64,000 nt of DNA from Hymenobacter artigasi (GTDB taxonomy: Bacteria; Bacteroidota; Bacteroidia; Cytophagales; Hymenobacteraceae). The notes under the pieces were generated by a model. The model worked only from the letters and a program-made list of their open reading frames with translations, made no database searches and was not told where the DNA came from. The translations under genes were made by a program, and so were the position numbers. The stretch spans positions 186,001-250,000 of the forward strand of contig NZ_JAAVTK010000004.1 of assembly GCF_012275535.1 (NCBI RefSeq), in the 5' to 3' direction. Below, one piece after another: positions 52,150-59,086 of the stretch; position 1 is the first letter of the stretch; the number at the start of each line of letters is the position of its first letter.

Positions 52150-53436
52150 GTGAAGAATCGTTTTACTAATCTGCGTCGGGGCCTGGCCCTGGCAACTTTA
52201 CTGGCAGCTGTTAGTCTGTCGGCCCCGGCCCAAAGCGTGGGCATCGGCACCACTGCCCCCGATGCCTCGGCGGCGCTGGAGGTGCAATCGACCACCCAGG
52301 GACTGCTTCCGCCCCGGCTCACCGCAGCCCAGCGTGCGGCCATCGTGGCCCCGGCCGCGGGCCTGCAGGTGTTTCAGGTCGATGGCACGCCCGGCGTGTA
52401 CGTGTTCAGCGGCGCGTATTGGCTGAACCTCACCACCGGCCGCGAACCCACCCTTACCGGCGTGGGCATCGTGCCCAACACCGGCACCTTCGCTGGCGAC
52501 TACGGCACTCCTTCGTCTCCACCCACGTCCGGATACAGCGACCTCGGCAGGGGCCTCTTCTCGGACCCCACCGGGGTGGCCGTGGACGGACGCGGGCAGC
52601 TTTACGTGGCCGACCGGGGCAACCAGCGCATCCGCCAGATTGACCTGGCCACTGGCGCGGTGAGCACCCTGGCCGGCAGCGGTACGGCTGGCTTTGCCGA
52701 CGGCGTGGGCACCGCCGCGGCCTTCAGCGACCCCACGGGCGTGGCCTACGGCAACGGCTCGGTGTACGTGGCCGACCGGGGCAACCGCCGCATCCGCCAG
52801 ATTGACCTGGCCACCGGCGCGGTGAGTACCCTGGCCGGCAGCGGCGCATCGGGAACGGCCGACGGCGTGGGCGCGGCCGCCACCTTCTCAGGTCCCACGG
52901 GCGTGGCCTACGCCAACGGCATGGTGTTCGTGGCCGACAACCGGCTCATCCGCCAGGTGGCGGTGGCTACCGGCGTGGTGAGCACCCCGGCCGGCAGCGG
53001 TACGGCCGGCTTTGCCGACGGTGTGGGCGCGGCCGCCCGATTCAACGGGGCCGCTGGCGTTGCGGCCAATGCCAACGGCAGCGTCGTGTACGTGACCGAC
53101 CTGGGCAACCGGCGCATCCGCAAGCTGGTGGTGGCCACCCGCACCGTAACTACCCTGGCCGGCACTGGCGCTACGGGCGGCCTCGACGGTGCCGGCGCGG
53201 TGGCCACTTTCGGTACACCGATGGGCGTGGCCCTGGCCAACGACGGCAACATCTATGTGGCCGACCGGAGCAGCTACAGCATCCGGCGCGTGGCGATGGA
53301 CACCGGCGCGGTTAGTACGCTGTATCAATTCGACACCCGGCCTGCCAATTTGCAGATGCCTAACGGCGTGGCCGTTGATGCCAGCGGCGCCGCCTACGTA
53401 GCCCTCGCCGAGCACCTCATCAGGATGCTGAAGTGA
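52150..53436 (+). CDS. Secreted NHL-repeat protein
   Basis: 428 residues, GTG start. Signal peptide ending APAQ. Residues 25-90 have the VGIGTTAPDASAALEVQSTTQG segment common at the N-terminus of Bacteroidota surface proteins. From about 130 there are five to six NHL-like blades with YVADRGNQRIRQIDLATGAVSTLAGSG and close variants, forming a beta-propeller. The blades are very similar at DNA level, suggesting recent internal duplication. 45 bases after the T9SS protein, likely co-transcribed. No sorting domain. Confidence 0.82.
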   Translation: MKNRFTNLRRGLALATLLAAVSLSAPAQSVGIGTTAPDASAALEVQSTTQGLLPPRLTAAQRAAIVAPAAGLQVFQVDGTPGVYVFSGAYWLNLTTGREPTLTGVGIVPNTGTFAGDYGTPSSPPTSGYSDLGRGLFSDPTGVAVDGRGQLYVADRGNQRIRQIDLATGAVSTLAGSGTAGFADGVGTAAAFSDPTGVAYGNGSVYVADRGNRRIRQIDLATGAVSTLAGSGASGTADGVGAAATFSGPTGVAYANGMVFVADNRLIRQVAVATGVVSTPAGSGTAGFADGVGAAARFNGAAGVAANANGSVVYVTDLGNRRIRKLVVATRTVTTLAGTGATGGLDGAGAVATFGTPMGVALANDGNIYVADRSSYSIRRVAMDTGAVSTLYQFDTRPANLQMPNGVAVDASGAAYVALAEHLIRMLK

Positions 53437-53710
53437 GAGCCCGCCCGGGCGGGTGGGGTGTGCGGGCAGTTGAACCGGCTAATGGGCGAGGCCCCGCCAC
53501 CGCCCATGCGCCCGCTGGTAGCGGCCTGCCCTTGCCGATACCAAGAAGCCCGAGTCGTGTGGTTGGGGCTTCGGTGCGGGGGCCTTTGGGGTTGGAAACA
53601 AGTGTGTTTATGCGGTACTCTTACTACTGCTCAGTAACTACCTGCGCCCAGCTTCATGCGGGAGTTAACAGTTGCGCAGGTGGGCTTGGTAGAGAGAGGG
53701 CTTGCTTCTG
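53437..53710. other. Non-coding stretch
   Basis: Nothing convincing seen. A 150-codon plus-strand frame here continues across the pseudogene and insertion-sequence end and lacks any family pattern. Confidence 0.4.
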
Positions 53711-53893
53711 TCAAAAGACCTTCAGCAGCCGCTCGTACTTTTTGCGGCCCTGCTTTGTGAGGCCGGGGGCCGGCTTTACCTCGAACTGCCACACCTCGGG
53801 CATTTGCTTTAACCGCTTGATGCGCGGTTTCTGCACCCCGATGATAATAAATCGTGCCGCGCCTAATAAGAGCGTATCCAAATAGGGATTAAA

Positions 53894-53938
53894 TTTGCGC
53901 ATGGCGACTTTGCGCATGGCGACTTTGCGCATGGCGAC
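53894..53938 (+). repeat. Three tandem 15-bp units at the transposase start
   Basis: TTTGCGCATGGCGAC repeated three times without mismatch. Each unit holds an ATG in the same frame (53901, 53916, 53931), so the transposase could begin at any of three start codons. Confidence 0.9.
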
Positions 53939-54763
53939 GACCCAAGAGTTTAGCATTTCAGACACGCTATGGGCCCAGCTAGAGCCGTTGTTATCCGTTT
54001 AAGTGCCCAAGCCTCACCCGTTGGGCCGCCACCGGCAGCGTATTGCCGACCGGCAGGTGCTGAACGCCATTTTCTTTGTGTTGCGCACGGGCTGCCAATG
54101 GAAAGGCTTGGATGCAACGGGTTTGTGCAAGGGCTCGACGGCGCATAGCCGCTTCCAGGAATGGGTGCAGGCGGGGGTTTTTGCGCGTCTCTGGGGCGAG
54201 GCCTTGCAGGATTATGACGACTTGATGGGCTGAACTTCGCCTAGATGGCCCTCAACGGTTCGCTGCACAAAGCGCCGTTGGGTGGAAAAAAAACGGGCCC
54301 CAACCCCACGGACCGCGGCAAAGGCGGCGTCAAGCGCAGCCTCTTGACCGAAGCCCGGGGCATCCCGGTGGGGCTGGTGCTGGAGGGGGCGAACCGGCAC
54401 GACATGAAGTTGACGGAAAGCACCTTGCGTAGCTTGCCCCCCGCCGCCGAAGCCGCCCGTGACGCCCAACGGGCCGCCGGTAGCGAGCAGGGCCTGTGCC
54501 TGGACGCGGGCTACGATAACGCCCAGGTGCGTGACGTCGTGGCCGAGCTTGGGTACACGGCCCACATCCGGCCGCGCGGCGAAGAAGTTCAGGCCAAACA
54601 AGCTGGCCAGAAAGCCCGGCGCTGGGTCGTGGAACGTACCCACTCTTGGCTCAACTGCTTCCGCCACCTGCTCATCCGCCGGGCCAAAAAGCCCGAAAAC
54701 TACCTCGCCATGCTGCATTTTGCCTGTGCCCGAATAACCTGGTACAATTGCCTATTTGGATAG
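53901..54763 (+). pseudogene. IS5-family transposase, two frames with stop codons
   Basis: First frame: MATTQEFSISDTLWAQLEPLL, then TAA at 54000, then PKPHPLGRHRQRIADRQVLNAIFFVLRTGCQWKGLD to a stop at 54233. Second frame: ALNGSLHKAPLGGKKTGPNPTDRGKGGVKRSLL, VEGANRHDMKL-like sequence, LDAGYDN and ERTHSWLNCFRHLLIRRAKKPENYLAML to 54763. A TAG at 54242-54244 sits where related enzymes usually have Trp. A frame change between the two halves may be natural in this group, but the two nonsense codons indicate an inactive copy. Confidence 0.82.
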
Positions 54764-55070
54764 CCTCTAAGTCAGAATACAGAGCGGCCTAGCGGTCGTA
54801 GTCGTACTGCTCAATGGTGGCGACGAAATGGGCGTAGTCCTAGGCGCTGGTGGTTTTGAAGTCCACGAATACCACACGGCCGGTTTTCGCCCAAGAGGGG
54901 TCCCCTGGTAATCATCAGGTCGGGGCGCACTTTCACGGTGAGGCTGGTGGCTTCGTGGGTGGCGGTGTGGGTCCGCTCGGCCAGGCCCCGGTAAAGCAGG
55001 TCCCGGCAGAAGCGTTGGCGTCTCACGGTGGCGGCTAGTTCTTCAATCTGAGCCCACGGGACGTTTTGGG

Positions 55071-55439
55071 CTAATAAACTAAGTCCGTCCAGTGAATGAG
55101 CTGGCCCATGAAAGGCAGGCCGTAGTAGCCGTCCAGGAATTGTAGCAGCAGCCCAGGCGATTTGAACCCGTCGCGGTGAATGAACTCGGTGAGTTCCGGT
55201 GGAGACAGTTGGCGGCCGTTTATTTCGATTACCGGGGTTCCGTGCCTTACTTCCACTCGAATGTCCTGAACGTTCTGCGCTACTCCGTCGGGCCAGAACT
55301 TACGCATGTCGTCCTGCCCCACGTTCACGTAAAATTCAATCGGCTGGCCGGCGCTCCAGCGGTTGCCGAAGCGGATGGTGTGGACTTTCACGCCCGTAGT
55401 GATTAGCGGAATAAAATCGGTTTGAAATCCTAAAATCAT
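55071..55439 (-). CDS. ASCH-domain protein, phage-type
   Basis: 122 residues from ATG 55439. Pattern: MILGFQTDFIPLITTGVKVHTIR followed by GNRWSAGQPIEFYVNV and, at the end, DGFKSPGLLLQFLDGYYGLPFMGQLIHWTDL, like small ASCH-domain proteins found in Bacteroidota phages. ASCH domains bind RNA or modified nucleosides. Its 3' end overlaps the nuclease pseudogene frame. The upstream in-frame extension to 55784 is not protein-like. Confidence 0.72.
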   Translation of the reverse strand: MILGFQTDFIPLITTGVKVHTIRFGNRWSAGQPIEFYVNVGQDDMRKFWPDGVAQNVQDIRVEVRHGTPVIEINGRQLSPPELTEFIHRDGFKSPGLLLQFLDGYYGLPFMGQLIHWTDLVY

Positions 55440-55568
55440 GCTATTGAAGTAGGGGCGGTACCGCCACCCTGACCATCGGGGGCGGGCGGTGTAATGAATT
55501 TTAGCGGAGTATTGCCACCGGTTACCCAAAATAATAGCCGTCAGGTCACCAGTTAGCGTAGGCGATTC

Positions 55569-55766
55569 ATGGACCCGAATCAAACGCCCCAAAATCCGGA
55601 AGAGCAAGCCGCTCCCGACGACCACCTGCTCGAAGACCTGGTTGCCGCCACCAGTCTTTTCAACCCTGCTCAAATCTGGCAGCGCGAAGTCGAGCTGGAA
55701 GCATTGGATGAGCAGGCAGACACTGGCACCGATAATGCAGAGCGCACCGAACCTCCGATAGTCTAA
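55569..55766 (+). CDS. Small acidic hypothetical protein
   Basis: 65 residues, MDPNQTPQNPEEQAAPDDHLLEDLVAAT... rich in Asp and Glu. Codon third positions look like neighbouring genes, and a perfect terminator-like hairpin follows 17 bases after the stop. No family recognised; could be non-coding. Confidence 0.45.
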   Translation: MDPNQTPQNPEEQAAPDDHLLEDLVAATSLFNPAQIWQREVELEALDEQADTGTDNAERTEPPIV

Positions 55767-55782
55767 CGCATAAAGCCCGCTC

Positions 55783-55835
55783 AAACGTCATTCGGCCCGT
55801 CGGAACACATTGTTGCGACGGGCCGAATGACGTTT
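55783..55835. terminator. Perfect 20-bp inverted repeat between convergent genes
   Basis: AAACGTCATTCGGCCCGTCG (55783-55802) and its complement (55816-55835), 13-base loop, A run and T run at the ends. Confidence 0.85.
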
Positions 55836-55855
55836 ATCCAGAGGCGCTCCGGCTG

Positions 55856-56680
55856 CTATTTCGGCCGCCAGGTGAAGCACAGGCCCGTGCCGCCCGCCGG
55901 GGTCCACATGGGCATGAAGCTGGTGTCGCCGATGCCGCGGCCCGTGGGCTTGTGGCCCCAGCGGTTGCGGTGGGTGAGGTAGGCCACGTGAGCCGAGAGA
56001 ATGCCGAAGCCCGCCCCGGCCACCACGTCCGACTCCCAGTGCTTGTTGTTTATCATGCGGAAGGCCGCCACGCTCGTAGCCAGCGTGTAAGCCCCGATGC
56101 CGTACCACTGGCTTTTGTCGCGGAACTCGGTGTGCACAATGCTGGCGGCCAGAAAGGCCTGCGCCGTGTGCCCCGAAGGAAACGACAGGGTATTGGAGCC
56201 ATCGGGCCGCTCAATGCGCGTCAGCGTTTTCACCACATACACCGAGGAAAGCATAATCAGCTCACTCTTTACGATGACAAGCCCGAGGTTTATCCGGTCA
56301 CTGCGCGACTCCACGCCGGCCAGCAGCACCACGGGAATCTCCAGGTAGGGCGCCCATTGCAGGAAGTCATCAATGTGGTTGGTGTAGTCGCCAAACGTGT
56401 GGCGAATGTCACTCTTGGCATCGTAGGAGCTGTAAAAGCCATTGCCGTTGATGGTGCTGATGCCGTAGCCAATCAGCACTGCCGGCACAATGCTGGCCCG
56501 AAACCCTTTGCTTTTGAAAAACGACTTTTTAACCGGTGAGGACACCCCGGCGGGGTTCTGGTACTTGTGCGTGGTATCGGCCGGCGCAGGGGTGGCCAGC
56601 GGCACTTGCGCGGCCGCCAGCTGCGGTGCCGATGCCAGCGGCAGGAGCAGGGCCGCCGAAAGGAGATAACGGGAAATCAT
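55856..56680 (-). CDS. PAP2-family phosphatase, exported
   Basis: 274 residues with a signal peptide ending LAAAQ. The PAP2 motifs are VKTLTRIERPDGS (about 155), FPSGHTAQAF (about 167-176, with catalytic His) and RMINNKHWESDVVAG (about 208-222). Unlike the PAP2 at 13306 it has few membrane helices and a long N-terminus. Probably acts on lipid phosphates in the envelope. Confidence 0.9.
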   Translation of the reverse strand: MISRYLLSAALLLPLASAPQLAAAQVPLATPAPADTTHKYQNPAGVSSPVKKSFFKSKGFRASIVPAVLIGYGISTINGNGFYSSYDAKSDIRHTFGDYTNHIDDFLQWAPYLEIPVVLLAGVESRSDRINLGLVIVKSELIMLSSVYVVKTLTRIERPDGSNTLSFPSGHTAQAFLAASIVHTEFRDKSQWYGIGAYTLATSVAAFRMINNKHWESDVVAGAGFGILSAHVAYLTHRNRWGHKPTGRGIGDTSFMPMWTPAGGTGLCFTWRPK

Positions 56681-57032
56681 AGAAATGGAGCTTTAAAAGG
56701 CGAAGAAACGGCAGGTAGCTGTAATCGCAGTGAATTTCCTGGGTTGAACCCACCGGGAGCGGGCCCGCTGCTCAGGGGGTATGCCGAGACTCCGCTCGCG
56801 TAGCCGAAGCAGTAAATGAACCAGCTTATTCTGATTTCTTTCGGTATGCCCCGATACGCGCCGTGGGGCTGTTGAGTAATTTGAGGTGTTATCATCTGAC
56901 ATCACGCGCAGGATGACGCACCGGGTATGCCGCTAAATGACGTGTGAAGCTGCCTAAATCGGGGTTGGCTGCGTAAGTACCTTTTGTCAGGGCATCAAGC
57001 CCGACATCACCACTCTTTTGCGAATCTGCTTC
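56681..57032. other. Intergenic region with candidate promoter for the DUF547 gene
   Basis: 352 bases without a gene. TACCTTTTG at 56978-56986 resembles the -7 box with one extra T, 46 bases before the DUF547 ATG. Otherwise nothing recognised. Confidence 0.4.
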
Positions 57033-57836
57033 ATGCGCTTTATCCCTCGTTTTACCTTCCTTTGCCTGTTTGCGCTGGCTACAGTTTTCACCTCTGGCTG
57101 CGGCTATATCCGCTACCTCATCCCCCTCAATCCCACGGCCAAAACGGTAACCACGCCGCCCACCCATGCCGCCTGGGATAGCCAGCTGAAAAAATACGTC
57201 AACAACCAGGGATTGGTCGATTACAAAGCGTGGCAGGGCGACAGCCTCGCGCTCAATGCTTATCTGCAGGACCTGTCTGCGCACCTGCCCAGTAAGAGCT
57301 GGACTTCCACGGACGAACTGGCCTACTGGATAAACGCCTACAATGCCTTCACCGTGCAGCGCATTCTGCGCGGCTACCCGGTGAAGAGCATCAAGGACCT
57401 GGGCGGCACCAAAATCTTCGTCGATACGCCCTGGGACCAGCATTTTATCAAGCTCGGCGGCAAAGATTATTCCCTCAACGACATCGAGCACCGCATCATC
57501 CGCAAGAACTTTAAGGACAACCGCATCCATGTGGCGCTGGTGTGTGCGGCCATGTCGTGCCCCCGCCTGCGCAACGAAGCCTATGTCGGTCCGCGCCTGG
57601 ATGCGCAGCTCGATGAGCAGGGCCGCGACTTCGTGAACAACCCCGCCAAAAACAAGCTGACGCCCGCCGATAAGCCGCAGCTCTCCTCCATTTTCAGCTT
57701 CTACCCCAAGGACTTTACCAAAAACGGCAGCACTTCCATCCAGGATTTCGTGAACCGCTACGCCACGCAAAAAATCAAGCCCGATGCGCCCCTGACCTAC
57801 CTGAAGTATGACTGGGGCCTCAACGAGCAGAAATAA
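57033..57836 (+). CDS. DUF547 lipoprotein
   Basis: 267 residues. Lipoprotein signal with TSGCGY. DUF547 pattern: ELAYWINAYNAFTVQRIL, VDTPWDQHFIKLGGKDYSLNDIEHRIIRKNF, HVALVCAAMSCPRLRNEAY. Members are widespread in envelope-associated contexts; biochemical role unknown. ATG 57033 gives the best signal peptide. Confidence 0.9.
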   Translation: MRFIPRFTFLCLFALATVFTSGCGYIRYLIPLNPTAKTVTTPPTHAAWDSQLKKYVNNQGLVDYKAWQGDSLALNAYLQDLSAHLPSKSWTSTDELAYWINAYNAFTVQRILRGYPVKSIKDLGGTKIFVDTPWDQHFIKLGGKDYSLNDIEHRIIRKNFKDNRIHVALVCAAMSCPRLRNEAYVGPRLDAQLDEQGRDFVNNPAKNKLTPADKPQLSSIFSFYPKDFTKNGSTSIQDFVNRYATQKIKPDAPLTYLKYDWGLNEQK

Positions 57837-57841
57837 GCCCG

Positions 57842-57849
57842 TACTTTTG
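57842..57849 (+). promoter_or_regulatory. Bacteroidetes -7 promoter element (TACTTTTG)
   Basis: Exact consensus 57 bases before the TTG of the HD gene, but a terminator-like hairpin lies between promoter and gene. Confidence 0.5.
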
Positions 57850-57860
57850 CCCGCTTCCCG

Positions 57861-57895
57861 GCGGCCGCTCCTCATGGGTAGCGGCCGCTTTTTTT
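57861..57895 (+). terminator. Terminator or leader hairpin upstream of the HD gene
   Basis: Perfect 9-bp stem GCGGCCGCT/AGCGGCCGC, 10-base loop, seven T. It could end the DUF547 transcript, or act as an attenuator for transcripts starting at 57856. Confidence 0.85.
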
Positions 57896-57905
57896 ATCCC
57901 TCATT

Positions 57906-58565
57906 TTGACAGCTCTCTTGGACGTAATCGCCACCACCGCCCGCTTTATCGAAGACAAGTTTGCCAACGAAGGCAGTGGGCACGACTGGGCGCACATCCG
58001 CCGCGTCTGGCTGATGGCCCGCCGCCTCGCCGCCGCTCATCCCGAGGCCGACGCGCTGGTGACCGAGCTAGCCGCCCTGCTCCACGACATCGCCGACTGG
58101 AAATTCCACGGCGGCGACTACGAAGCCGGCCCCCGCGCCGCCCGCGCCTGGCTGCACAGTCAGCAGGTAGCCGATGAAGTTATCGCGCGCGTCGAAACCG
58201 TCATTCGGGAGGTTTCCTTCAAAGGCTCGGGCGTAGCCACGCCGGTTTCGAGCATCGAAGCGGCCCTGGTGCAGGACGCCGACCGGCTCGATGCCATCGG
58301 GGCCATTGGCATTGCGCGGGCGTTTGCCTACGGTGGGCACGCCGGCCGCTCGCTGCACGACCCGGCCATTGCCCCGGTGGTGCACGACAGTTTTGCCAGC
58401 TACCAGAAGAATACAGCCCCCACGCTCAACCACTTCTACGAAAAGCTCTTCCACCTTCAGGACCGGCTGAACACGGACGGCGCCCGCGCCGTGGCCCGTG
58501 GGCGCCATGCGTTTATGGAAGCCTACGTGGCCCGCTTTCTGGCCGAGTGGGACGGCGAGGACTAA
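57906..58565 (+). CDS. HD-domain phosphohydrolase
   Basis: 219 residues, TTG start. HD motif: GSGHDWAHIRRVWLMARRLA then ELAALLHDIADWKF, and the downstream DADRLDAIGAIGIARAF. Resembles YedJ-type metal-dependent phosphohydrolases; substrate unknown. A second TTG at 57918 is possible. Confidence 0.88.
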   Translation: MTALLDVIATTARFIEDKFANEGSGHDWAHIRRVWLMARRLAAAHPEADALVTELAALLHDIADWKFHGGDYEAGPRAARAWLHSQQVADEVIARVETVIREVSFKGSGVATPVSSIEAALVQDADRLDAIGAIGIARAFAYGGHAGRSLHDPAIAPVVHDSFASYQKNTAPTLNHFYEKLFHLQDRLNTDGARAVARGRHAFMEAYVARFLAEWDGED

Positions 58566-58619
58566 AACCGGCCACCGGCGTTTGGCCCAATGCGGGCTGT
58601 TGCCGCCTTTCCCATGCGT

Positions 58620-58627
58620 TACCTTTG
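58620..58627 (+). promoter_or_regulatory. Bacteroidetes -7 promoter element close to an ATG
   Basis: TACCTTTG, exact consensus, ending 4 bases before ATG 58632; transcription would start at or near the start codon. Confidence 0.55.
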
Positions 58628-58631
58628 CCCG

Positions 58632-58862
58632 ATGAAGCTGCTTTTTCGCTCGATATTCTGTTTGCTGCTCGTGGCCTTAGCCAGTTGCCGTACCTGTCCC
58701 ATCGAATCGTGCCATGTGCGCAAGGTGCACCTGCACAGCGGGGTAAAGTACCGGGGCCAGCCGCTCTGGAAGAAGCAGAACCCCGCCATCGGCGAGAAAA
58801 TCAAGACCACGAATTCCAAGCCGGCGCAGCACGACAACGACCGCAGCAAGTCCATCCGCTAG
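58632..58862 (+). CDS. Small basic lipoprotein
   Basis: 76 residues. Lipoprotein signal (LLLVALASCR, Cys20). The mature part is short and Lys/Arg/His-rich, with three further Cys. No family recognised. An upstream ATG at 58614 would place the promoter inside the coding region. Confidence 0.65.
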   Translation: MKLLFRSIFCLLLVALASCRTCPIESCHVRKVHLHSGVKYRGQPLWKKQNPAIGEKIKTTNSKPAQHDNDRSKSIR

Positions 58863-58960
58863 GCCGGTGGCGGCGGTGGGAGTGAAGGCCCTCGTTTGGT
58901 GGTTTTGAGGGTTGGCGCCGGCCGCCGGCATCCTTCCAATTGTTGCCTCAGTAAGTCTAT

Positions 58961-58994
58961 AAAAGGCCGCAGCGCTTGCCGTTGCGGCCTTTTT
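58961..58994 (+). terminator. Rho-independent terminator
   Basis: AAAAGGCCGCA pairs with TGCGGCCTTTT, 11-base loop, then T run. Separates the lipoprotein from gyrA. Confidence 0.9.
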
Positions 58995-58998
58995 ATTG

Positions 58999-59006
58999 TA
59001 TCTTCG
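58999..59006 (+). promoter_or_regulatory. Candidate -7 element for gyrA
   Basis: TATCTTCG, one mismatch to TAnnTTTG, right after the terminator and 80 bases before the gyrA ATG. Confidence 0.5.
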
Positions 59007-59086
59007 CACGTACATAAAGAACCATTCACCCTGCGGCTGAAAACCACCTTATTTGGGTTTTTTCAAGCCGCCTATCAACCCCCTCA

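Larger units (their letters stand above)
53870..54767 (+). mobile_element. IS5-family insertion sequence (IS1031-like group), 898 bp
   Basis: Terminal inverted repeats 53870-53886 (GAGCGTATCCAAATAGG) and 54751-54767 (complement GAGGCTATCCAAATAGG; two mismatches). Flanked by TAA on both sides (53867-53869 and 54768-54770), a 3-bp TNA duplication as in the IS1031 subgroup. Contains a two-frame DDE transposase that is no longer intact. Confidence 0.9.
53711..55083 (-). pseudogene. RecE-like PD-(D/E)XK nuclease, interrupted by an IS and further decayed
   Basis: Read right to left: LSLLAQNVPWAQIEELAATV..., then VKVRPDLMIT (first catalytic Asp), a frameshift near 54893, then VVFVDFKTTSA (the D-x-K motif), an in-frame TAG (54840-54842), DYAHFVATIEQYDYDR, a second TAG (54789-54791) where Gln is expected, AALYSD, then the insertion sequence. 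Removing the IS and one TAA target copy restores an open frame into LLGAARFIIIGVQKP...VWQFEV and a stop at 53711. The arrangement matches phage exodeoxyribonuclease VIII-like (DUF3799) nucleases. The N-terminal part is missing. Confidence 0.72.

Noticed and set aside
53433..53885. 150-codon plus-strand frame after the NHL gene
   Set aside because: Composition unlike a protein, crosses the left end of the IS and overlaps the nuclease remnant on the other strand.
53894..53938. CRISPR-like short repeats
   Set aside because: The 15-base units are directly adjacent with no spacers; the other arrays (heptads, octamers) are also spacer-free. No CRISPR array or cas gene is present.
54789..54842. Possible stop-codon recoding, because several TAG codons occur where Trp or Gln is expected in the nuclease and IS
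   Set aside because: The same genes also carry a frameshift, a TAA and an IS insertion, and intact genes nearby end with TAG normally; simple decay explains them.
55440..55784. N-terminal extension of the ASCH protein to 237 residues
   Set aside because: The extension lacks similarity to the family and overlaps a better small frame on the plus strand; the ATG at 55439 starts the domain.
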